From Bacteroidota bacterium (GTDB lineage: Bacteria > Bacteroidota > Bacteroidia > Bacteroidales > 4484-276): a stretch of DNA of 5,546 bases. A program made the position numbers and the translations under genes. The notes under the pieces were generated by a model. It was not told the DNA's origin, did not search any database, and saw only the letters and a list, made by a program, of their open reading frames with translations. The first letter of the stretch is position 1. Every line of letters begins with the position of its first letter. This document shows positions 1 through 5,546 of the stretch, piece by piece. Location: positions 1 to 5,546 of the forward strand of contig JABMQA010000802.1 in the NCBI GenBank assembly GCA_013203545.1, in the 5' to 3' direction.

Positions 1-2476
1 CGATCCGGATGGAGGATTTGGTTACCTCGCCACATTCAGTGTTGAAGAGGTACCCGCAGGTTTCCTGAGTGGTGTTGTGGTTGGAAGTGATGTAGCTATC
101 GGACTGGAAGGGGTATCTGTTACTACCGATGTATATTCCACCTATACTACCAATACAGGTAACTACCTTATAGAAGTTCCGGTTGGCACTTATGATGTAA
201 CTGCTGATGGCTACGATCTTGGTTATAGCACTGAGACTCAAACTGGTATTATAGTAACCGAAGGAAATATTACAACTGCAAGTTTTGTACTTGATCCGGA
301 AGATGTTCCGAACCTACAGGCTGCTGTTGCTGATATTGAGGAAGTAACTCTGGTATGGGATCCGATTGCACCAAAGAAAGACGGTGGAAGAACATTGATC
401 GGCGATGTCGCATCAAATAACGATTATGTTCCCAACACTACCATGGATCTTGAATTTACCATGACCGTTTATTCACCTGATTTTGAGTGGGCAGACTATG
501 CGTCAATGGTATTCCCACCGGATTTTGAACCCATTTCTGCTTCGGCCCTTAATGGAATAGCGGCTACTATTGTCGGACAAACCGTATATTGGTCAGGTTA
601 TTTCTATACCGAAGACCTGCCTGAAGAAATTGATTTTACAGTGGAAGTAACCATTGATGTTGCAGCTGCCGGCCCTTATGGTTTGGATTATTATGTAAGT
701 GGTGATGAGTATGGCGGATATCCACATTTTTTCGATGGCGCGGTAACAATTTATGATGATGGTGGCACCTATGTTCCTACCTTTAACATTTACAGGCAAT
801 TGGGCAGGGCTTTTATACCAATTGCTTATGGAGTGATTGGAAATACCTATGTTGATGAGATCTATCCAGGTGGTGATGAGTGGTGTTACTATGTTACACA
901 AATTCTCGCTGATGGAACAGAATCACCGGCATCTAACATAAGGTGTGCTACACCGCTTGTTCGCCCGGGCACATTGTGCAGCGATCCATTGGATTATGGT
1001 GCTGTTAACGACGTGGCCCAGACCGATGACCTGGTTCGTCCGTTTGATGTACGCTGGTACGAAGTTGATGTACCCTACACCATGGATGTTGCATTCTCAC
1101 TCTGTAACTCGGATTTTGACACCCAAATTGCAGTTTATGATAGTTGTGCAGATTTTACCGGTTCACTTCCCGATGGCGCCCGTGGTTATAATGATGACTC
1201 CGATTGTGGTAATGATGACTACCAATCCCTGCTTATTTTAGAATTGCTCCCCGGAGGAACTTATTTTGTTGCCGTTTATGGTTATGATGATGATTACGGA
1301 ACATTTGAACTGGAAATTACACAGGTTCAGGTATTGACAATCAGTGAAAATTGGAGTGGTTTCTCTATCTACATCGACCCGACAGGAAGCACCAACATTG
1401 CCGATGTCCTTGATGAAGTTGCCGATGATATGATTATTACCATCAGACAATCGCCATTTGGACTGTGGTGGCCAAGCCAGAACATCAACAGCATTGTGGA
1501 TATCTCCCCTGAGGTTGGTTACAAAGCCAAAATGGAAACTGAACCTAAAGCTGAATATGAAACTGTTGTCTTTGGATCAGAGGTTGTTGACAAATCAGTT
1601 ACCCTGCCCGTAGGCGTGAGCTATCTGCCCGTAAAAGTTAGCGCACCCACTGATGCAAGTGATCTGGTTACTCAGCTTGGGGCTGATCTCTTGCTGATAT
1701 TCGACATCCATACCAATGAAATTATCTGGCCTGAGGGAGGTTTAGCCACGCTTACCAGTCTCGTTCCTGATAACGCTTACCTTATCAATATGATCAATGC
1801 CTCCACCTATACATATCCGGTTCCCGTACTCTCACCAGTACCATCCCATACACCAGATTATTCCAACAGAACAAGCTGGAATGATGTGGTCAATACCGGT
1901 ATTACACATTTTATATCCATTGCAGTTAGCGCCCAAACTGAATTTAAAGCAGGTGATGTCATTGGTGTATTCGACACAGAAGGCACGTGTGTTGGCGTTA
2001 CCGAATACCTGGAAAAAGGGACTAATCTATTCCTTCCTGTCAGTGGAAATGACGGCTACACAGATACCAAGGATGGTATGAATGAAGGTGAAGCAATGCA
2101 ATTTAAACTCTACAGGAACGGCGAAACCATTGAACTTGAAGCCACATTTGGCGTTCAGATGCCAAATTATGACGGATTATTCATGGAGAATGGCATATCA
2201 ATGATCACAGGATTCAAACTTGGTGAAACTTCAATCTTCGAAAATGAGTTTGCAGGTGTTAATATTTATCCAAACCCATCGGCCGGTGTATTAAATATTT
2301 CCGGTTTAGAGAAGAACGCAGAAGTTACTGTTACCAATTCTCAGGGACAGGTTGTGTATAGTGGAATAATTGGAACTGATACACAGTTGGATCTCTCAAA
2401 ACAATCTAAAGGAATCTATTTCATCAGATTGATGAATGAAAATTCAGTGAAAATAGAAAAGGTTGTTCTCAAATAA
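1..2476 (+). CDS. Large modular T9SS-secreted protein, C-terminal part (5' partial)
   Basis: The reading frame is open from base 2 to the TAA at 2474-2476 and shows 824 residues; the true start is off the left edge. The GTG at 77 is an internal valine, because the frame continues upstream with domain-like sequence. Domains by visible residue: 1-19, tail of a preceding domain; 20-100, carboxypeptidase-regulatory-like beta domain (GFLSGVV ... GNYLIEVPVGTYDVTADGY); 102-126 and 258-318, two halves of an FnIII-like domain; 127-257, an inserted beta-rich domain; 320-441, PPC-like domain with four cysteines and Asp-rich NDDSDCG; about 447-608, two degenerate WSG-type repeats; about 614-744, an unnamed domain; 751-824, T9SS sorting domain. 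The protein should cross the outer membrane by T9SS and be released or surface-anchored. These modules are accessory or adhesive; any catalytic domain, such as a peptidase, would lie upstream and cannot be seen. The enzymatic role is therefore unknown, while the class assignment is secure. Confidence 0.93.
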   Translation, partial: DPDGGFGYLATFSVEEVPAGFLSGVVVGSDVAIGLEGVSVTTDVYSTYTTNTGNYLIEVPVGTYDVTADGYDLGYSTETQTGIIVTEGNITTASFVLDPEDVPNLQAAVADIEEVTLVWDPIAPKKDGGRTLIGDVASNNDYVPNTTMDLEFTMTVYSPDFEWADYASMVFPPDFEPISASALNGIAATIVGQTVYWSGYFYTEDLPEEIDFTVEVTIDVAAAGPYGLDYYVSGDEYGGYPHFFDGAVTIYDDGGTYVPTFNIYRQLGRAFIPIAYGVIGNTYVDEIYPGGDEWCYYVTQILADGTESPASNIRCATPLVRPGTLCSDPLDYGAVNDVAQTDDLVRPFDVRWYEVDVPYTMDVAFSLCNSDFDTQIAVYDSCADFTGSLPDGARGYNDDSDCGNDDYQSLLILELLPGGTYFVAVYGYDDDYGTFELEITQVQVLTISENWSGFSIYIDPTGSTNIADVLDEVADDMIITIRQSPFGLWWPSQNINSIVDISPEVGYKAKMETEPKAEYETVVFGSEVVDKSVTLPVGVSYLPVKVSAPTDASDLVTQLGADLLLIFDIHTNEIIWPEGGLATLTSLVPDNAYLINMINASTYTYPVPVLSPVPSHTPDYSNRTSWNDVVNTGITHFISIAVSAQTEFKAGDVIGVFDTEGTCVGVTEYLEKGTNLFLPVSGNDGYTDTKDGMNEGEAMQFKLYRNGETIELEATFGVQMPNYDGLFMENGISMITGFKLGETSIFENEFAGVNIYPNPSAGVLNISGLEKNAEVTVTNSQGQVVYSGIIGTDTQLDLSKQSKGIYFIRLMNENSVKIEKVVLK
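2252..2473 (+). other. Type A T9SS C-terminal sorting domain (Por_Secre_tail)
   Basis: The last 74 residues have the standard layout of this family: an opening VNIYPNPSAGVLNIS motif, a middle EVTVTNSQGQVVYSG strand pair, then LDLSKQSKGIYFIRL and the closing Lys-rich IEKVVLK at the C-terminus. In known T9SS substrates this domain directs passage through the outer-membrane translocon and is then cleaved, often with attachment to A-LPS. It implies that the host genome encodes a T9SS (PorU, PorV, Sov and others), which is not visible here. Confidence 0.95.
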
Positions 2477-2500
2477 AATATGATTTCAGAATTTTCTAAA

Positions 2501-2530
2501 CCTGCTCTCTACATGAGAGCAGGTTTTTTT
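2501..2530 (+). terminator. Rho-independent terminator of the T9SS protein gene
   Basis: A perfect 9-bp inverted repeat, CCTGCTCTC (2501-2509) and GAGAGCAGG (2515-2523), encloses a 5-base TACAT loop and is followed directly by seven T residues (2524-2530). Three A residues just 5' of the stem (2498-2500) can pair with the T run, so the hairpin could extend to 12 bp. It lies 24 bp after the stop codon and separates this gene from rsmE. The short A run gives it little strength on the opposite strand. Confidence 0.95.
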
Positions 2531-2568
2531 ATTTCAGATTAAACATTATAAAATTGTAATATTCTTGC

Positions 2569-3273
2569 ATGCATTGGTTTTTTGCTAATCAAATAAGCGG
2601 CTCTCAGTTTGAATTTTCCCCGGAAGAGTCGAAACATTGTCATAAGGTACTGCGGTTACAAGTGGGTGACCCGGTAATTCTAACAAATGGCATGGGTGAA
2701 ATCTATGAAGCTGAACTTAAACTGAGCAACCCAAAAAAATGCATCCTGGAAATCAAAAGCAGGAGTAAGGTCGAAAAGGACAGGCCTGCCACAATCCATA
2801 TTGCCGTTGCACCCACTAAAAATGCTGCACGGTTGGAATGGTTCCTGGAGAAAGCAACCGAGATTGGCATTGATGAAATAACACTGGTTTTCTGTGACCA
2901 CTCCGAAAGGAACAGGATTAATCCGGACCGGCTACATAAAATCATGGTATCTGCTATCAAGCAATCGCAGCAGCCATGGTTACCAAAATTGAACGATCCG
3001 GTGGATCTTCCTATGATAATAAACAACAGTAAAGAGGATCAAAAATTTATTGCCTTTCTGGACGAAGTTCACAATCAACATTTAATAAATGTATGTATGA
3101 AAGGTAAATCCTCAATTGTATTAATCGGCCCCGAAGGTGATTTCAGTAAAAAGGAAACAGAACTTGCGCTTTTAGCAGGATTTCAGGCGGTGAACCTCGG
3201 GAATACGCGCCTTAGAACCGAAACCGCTGCCCTGGTTGCGTGTCATACTTTGAACCTTATCAACCAGAAGTAA
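2569..3273 (+). CDS. rsmE: 16S rRNA (uracil(1498)-N(3))-methyltransferase RsmE
   Basis: This cytoplasmic enzyme uses S-adenosylmethionine to methylate N3 of U1498 (E. coli numbering) in 16S rRNA of the small subunit. The 234-residue length is usual for the family. Residues 1 to about 70 fit the N-terminal PUA-like barrel, starting with the typical MHWFFANQI, which supports the ATG at 2569. Residues from about 75 to the end form the SPOUT methyltransferase domain, with EKATEIGIDEI (94-104), SERN (112-115), KQSQQPWLPKL, then the two knot motifs IGPEGDFS (186-193) and LGNTRLRTETA (210-220) that shape the SAM pocket. No frameshift or missing motif is seen. The gene sits 38 bp after a strong terminator, so it needs its own promoter, but I see only weak candidates. 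No terminator is evident before the DUF4159 gene 87 bp downstream, so some cotranscription is possible. Confidence 0.97.
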   Translation: MHWFFANQISGSQFEFSPEESKHCHKVLRLQVGDPVILTNGMGEIYEAELKLSNPKKCILEIKSRSKVEKDRPATIHIAVAPTKNAARLEWFLEKATEIGIDEITLVFCDHSERNRINPDRLHKIMVSAIKQSQQPWLPKLNDPVDLPMIINNSKEDQKFIAFLDEVHNQHLINVCMKGKSSIVLIGPEGDFSKKETELALLAGFQAVNLGNTRLRTETAALVACHTLNLINQK

Positions 3274-3318
3274 AAATAAAAACCAACCTTTAGGCATGAA
3301 CTGCTAAAATAATTCGTT

Positions 3319-3326
3319 TACTTTTG
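3319..3326 (+). promoter_or_regulatory. Bacteroidota-type -7 promoter element for the DUF4159 gene
   Basis: TACTTTTG matches the Bacteroidota -7 consensus TAnnTTTG at every fixed position. It lies 34 bp before the ATG at 3361, which would give a leader of roughly 25-30 bases. The -33 element is poor: the consensus spacing of about 19 bases points to ATG at 3297-3299, a 2-of-3 match to TTG. The motif is short and the region AT-rich, so chance occurrence is possible. Confidence 0.5.
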
Positions 3327-3360
3327 AATTTGACTGCATAATATAACTCAATCTCAACAT

Positions 3361-3414
3361 ATGTTTAAATATCTTATATTGGTCTTCGTTATTTCAGCAA
3401 TCCAGTTGTCTGCA
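3361..3414 (+). other. Sec signal peptide of the DUF4159 protein
   Basis: Residues 1-18 have a short positively charged n-region (MFK), a hydrophobic h-region and a c-region ending in LSA before Gln19. There is no lipobox Cys after it, so a soluble periplasmic or secreted product is expected rather than a lipoprotein. The mature protein would begin with Gln19-Asn20. Confidence 0.8.
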
Positions 3415-4014
3415 CAAAATTCGACATTACAAATCGCATTGTTAAAATACAATGGTGGTGGCGACTGGTATGCCAATCCCACATCTTTACCCAATCTTAT
3501 AGCTTATTGTAACAATAACCTTGGCACCAATATCAATCCCGATCCTTCCACTGTTGAGGTTGGTAGCCCGGAAATTTTTAATTACCCTTTTATCCATATG
3601 ACCGGTCACGGGAACGTGGTATTTTCGGACCAGGAAGCGCGTAACCTTCGTGAATATCTGGTAGCAGGCGGATTTCTTCACATCGACGATAACTATGGTA
3701 TGGATAAATTCGTCCGTCCTCAGATGAACAAGGTCTTTCCTGAACTGGAGTTTATCGAACTGCCTTTTAATCATCCTATTTATCATCAGAAATATAATTT
3801 CAATGCAGGATTGCCCAAAACCCATGAACATGACAACAAAGCTCCACAGGGTTTTGGCCTGATCTGGGAGGGACGCCTGGTGTGTTTTTACACCTACGAA
3901 ACTGATCTTGGTGATGGTTGGGAAGATTGGGAAGTACACAAGGATTCGGACGCAACTCGAACCAAAGCACTCAGAATGGGTGCTAACATCCTGCAATATG
4001 TATTTATGCAATAG
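3361..4014 (+). CDS. Exported DUF4159 domain protein
   Basis: The complete 217-residue protein starts with a signal peptide: Lys at position 3, a hydrophobic core of about ten residues (YLILVFVISAI), then LSAQ, with cleavage probably at A18/Q19, a common Bacteroidota pattern. It should therefore be periplasmic or secreted. The mature part is almost entirely a DUF4159 domain, recognisable from LQIALLKYNGGGDWYANP, MTGHG (80-84, His83), the acidic FLHIDDNYGMDKFVRP segment (HIDDN at 107-111), FNHPIYH and the near-terminal ALRMGANILQYVF. DUF4159 has no established function that I know of; a flavodoxin- or glutamine-amidotransferase-like fold is plausible but not shown here. Many relatives are longer membrane proteins near BatA-type or MoxR genes, whereas this one is a small soluble form. 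It follows rsmE by 87 bp in the same direction, an arrangement I recall from other Bacteroidota. The start is supported by the signal peptide and the upstream promoter candidate. Confidence 0.88.
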   Translation: MFKYLILVFVISAIQLSAQNSTLQIALLKYNGGGDWYANPTSLPNLIAYCNNNLGTNINPDPSTVEVGSPEIFNYPFIHMTGHGNVVFSDQEARNLREYLVAGGFLHIDDNYGMDKFVRPQMNKVFPELEFIELPFNHPIYHQKYNFNAGLPKTHEHDNKAPQGFGLIWEGRLVCFYTYETDLGDGWEDWEVHKDSDATRTKALRMGANILQYVFMQ

Positions 4015-4022
4015 CGATAAAA

Positions 4023-5546
4023 CTAATCAATTGCAACCTCATCAGCAAAAATCCAGCTCTGATTACCGGCGCCTTTATGCCACGACGGACATACTCCGCG
4101 GTTTTTGCCAATTACTTTTATATACCTTGCTGAAATTACATCAAAGTACAATGTAAAGTCTCTAATCTGTGCGTTCCATTCATCAGGCTCAACAGTATTT
4201 TCCACGCGGCCAAGCTGTATGTATTTCCTGCCATCTGCAGAATAGAAATAGTCAACATACTCGGGCATAAAGATCCAGGCGTTGATATCTTCAAGAAATC
4301 CGGTAGAAAGCCGCTGAATTACTTCGGATTTTCCCAGGTCAATGACCACATCCAGATCAACACCTTCATAACCCTGCCACAGCCCGGTGCGGAAATTTGT
4401 TCCACCATGCTGAAAATCGATCAGTGCAATATCCCCACCTGCGCTGTATTGATTCGCGTATGCATTGGTTATCCTGATTGACCTTCCATCAGGGATTTTC
4501 AAAAATGCCGGTTCTACTTCGTAACTCTCAGCCCTGTTCTCTGACCTTGCCTTAACCTTAAATGTTGTTGTCTTATTGATTTTAATAGGTTTAACATATT
4601 CCACTTCCTTACCCACTGAATTTCCTTTGGAAACAGTAAAAAATATTTTAGCATCCGGATCAGCACACCCAAATTCCACATCCTGGTCATCGTGGAATAC
4701 CTTGTTCCCATTTTTTACAAAAGGGACAGGTGTGATGAGATATTCCGTGATTTCGGACACCGGGATTTCACCATCCTGCATGCCCCAATTCTTGCTGGGC
4801 CGGCTTCCCATTTCAAACGAAAGAAAACCACCGTTCATGATCTGCTGATGTGTAAGAAAAGAATTTGGGTAAACCTTTCCATTCAAAGTAGCTGTTTGTA
4901 TATATTTATTTTCATCAGATACATTTTTCGCTTCGATGATAAATTCTTTACCATTCCCGAGGTGAATTGTTGTTTTTTCAAATACCGGGCTACCAATGGC
5001 GTACATATTTGATCCGGGGGTAACGGGGTAAAAACCCATTGCACTTAATACATACCATGCCGACATCTGACCGCAATCCTCGTTACCGCATAACCCATCT
5101 GGTTTTGAGCTGTAGAGTTCATCTAAAATTCTTCTTACGACCTCCTGAGTTTTCCAGGGCTCACCGGTGTAATTATACAGATAGGCCATATGGTGACTTG
5201 GCTCGTTACCATGTGCATACTGCCCGATCAACCCGGTAATATCAGATTGATGTCGACCACTGGTTTTGGAGTCGGCGGTAAACAAATGATCCAGATGTTG
5301 TGACAATTTATCAGGGCCACCCATTATCTTCATCAGACCAGTCACATCCTGTGGAACATATAAACTATATTGCCATGAATTGGCTTCGGTATAATTGAAA
5401 TTTACTTCTCTGGGATCAAATGGTGAAAACCATGTTTCATTGGATTTTGCACGCATAAAGCCTGTTTCCGGATCGAAAATATTTTTGTAATTCTGTGCCC
5501 TTTTCATGAATAATTCATAATCCTCAGGTCTGTTTAGCTCCTTGGC
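4023..5546 (-). CDS. GH92 family alpha-mannosidase, C-terminal part (5' partial)
   Basis: The frame is open to the right edge, with AKELNRPEDYELF before the internal Met codon at 5507, so the N-terminal part lies outside. Of the 507 visible residues, 1 to about 255 are the catalytic alpha/alpha-barrel of GH92, Ca2+-dependent inverting exo-alpha-mannosidases that trim alpha-linked mannose from N-glycans or yeast mannan. Signature segments are GFMRAKSNETWFSPFDP, GLIGQYAHGNEPSHH (visible Glu115, the expected general acid) and GNEDCGQMSAWYVLSAMGFY (154-173, acidic pair Glu156-Asp157). Residues about 270-349 resemble a chitobiase/hexosaminidase C-terminal (CHB_HEX) beta domain. Residues about 356-507 form an F5/8-type C (discoidin, CBM32-like) domain, probably carbohydrate-binding. 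The protein ends in that domain with no T9SS tail, suggesting periplasmic or lipoprotein location; the signal peptide is off-window. The gene is convergent with the DUF4159 gene. Linkage specificity cannot be read from this part. Confidence 0.93.
   Translation of the reverse strand, partial: AKELNRPEDYELFMKRAQNYKNIFDPETGFMRAKSNETWFSPFDPREVNFNYTEANSWQYSLYVPQDVTGLMKIMGGPDKLSQHLDHLFTADSKTSGRHQSDITGLIGQYAHGNEPSHHMAYLYNYTGEPWKTQEVVRRILDELYSSKPDGLCGNEDCGQMSAWYVLSAMGFYPVTPGSNMYAIGSPVFEKTTIHLGNGKEFIIEAKNVSDENKYIQTATLNGKVYPNSFLTHQQIMNGGFLSFEMGSRPSKNWGMQDGEIPVSEITEYLITPVPFVKNGNKVFHDDQDVEFGCADPDAKIFFTVSKGNSVGKEVEYVKPIKINKTTTFKVKARSENRAESYEVEPAFLKIPDGRSIRITNAYANQYSAGGDIALIDFQHGGTNFRTGLWQGYEGVDLDVVIDLGKSEVIQRLSTGFLEDINAWIFMPEYVDYFYSADGRKYIQLGRVENTVEPDEWNAQIRDFTLYFDVISARYIKVIGKNRGVCPSWHKGAGNQSWIFADEVAID

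Noticed and set aside
77..79. GTG as start codon of the first gene
   Set aside because: The frame stays open to base 2 and the upstream residues continue a typical domain boundary into the GFLSGVV strand; the GTG lies inside the carboxypeptidase-regulatory-like domain.
945..1241. Plus-strand frame of 98 codons inside the T9SS protein gene
   Set aside because: It overlaps a clear PPC-like domain in the main frame and has a Met/His/Trp-rich composition typical of an out-of-frame reading.
2549..2567. Possible -7 boxes for rsmE (TAAAATTG at 2549-2556 and TATTCTTG at 2560-2567)
   Set aside because: Each has one mismatch to TAnnTTTG, neither has a TTG at the -33 distance, and the second would place transcription start inside the coding region. 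In such AT-rich DNA these are expected by chance.
3289..3308. TTTAG ... CTAAA inverted repeat after rsmE as a terminator
   Set aside because: The stem is short and AU-rich, needs a bulge to extend to 7 bp, and has no T run after it.
3487..4011. Antisense open frame of 174 codons opposite the DUF4159 gene
   Set aside because: The sense strand encodes a recognisable family with a signal peptide over the same span; the antisense product has no recognisable motif and a Cys/Ile/Val-rich, shadow-like composition.
4007..4035. TGCAAT ... ATTGCA inverted repeat across the convergent stop codons
   Set aside because: Only 6 bp of stem with a 17-base loop and no T run on either side; too weak to call a bidirectional terminator.
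4576..5012. Overlapping plus-strand frames opposite the mannosidase gene
   Set aside because: They lie antisense to well-conserved GH92 sequence and show no domain, signal peptide or upstream promoter pattern.

Overview
The window looks like chromosomal DNA of a member of the Bacteroidota, most likely a free-living, polysaccharide-using Bacteroidia-type organism. Three things point there: a C-terminal type IX secretion (T9SS) sorting domain on a large modular secreted protein, a DUF4159 protein of the Bacteroidota type, and a GH92 alpha-mannosidase of the kind that is abundant in this phylum. One promoter candidate also matches the unusual Bacteroidota -7 consensus (TAnnTTTG), and no strong Shine-Dalgarno sites are seen. 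No species can be named from this sequence.

Layout. (i) Bases 1-2476, plus strand: the C-terminal 824 residues of a large secreted multidomain protein whose N-terminus lies off the left edge. It carries a carboxypeptidase-regulatory-like domain, an FnIII domain that appears split by an inserted beta domain, a PPC-like Asp-rich domain, two degenerate copies of a WSG-type repeat, a domain without a name known to me, and the T9SS sorting domain. A textbook intrinsic terminator follows at 2501-2530. (ii) Bases 2569-3273, plus: rsmE, the 16S rRNA m3U1498 methyltransferase, complete. (iii) Bases 3361-4014, plus: a short exported DUF4159 protein, complete, with a good Bacteroidota-type promoter candidate just upstream. 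(iv) Bases 4023-5546, minus: the C-terminal 507 residues of a GH92 alpha-mannosidase with CHB_HEX-like and F5/8-type C (discoidin-like) modules. Its N-terminus lies off the right edge.

The genes do not form one pathway. The first is a self-contained secreted protein closed by its terminator. rsmE and the DUF4159 gene are codirectional and may be partly cotranscribed, since no terminator is seen between them. The mannosidase is convergent with the DUF4159 gene, and only 8 bp separate their stop codons. No stretch over 300 bp lacks a gene. No RNA genes, insertion sequences, CRISPR arrays or phage genes were seen. I found no convincing evidence for an undescribed multi-gene system. The most interesting points are the nested domain architecture of the T9SS protein, its unnamed domain before the sorting signal, and the uncharacterised DUF4159 exported protein.
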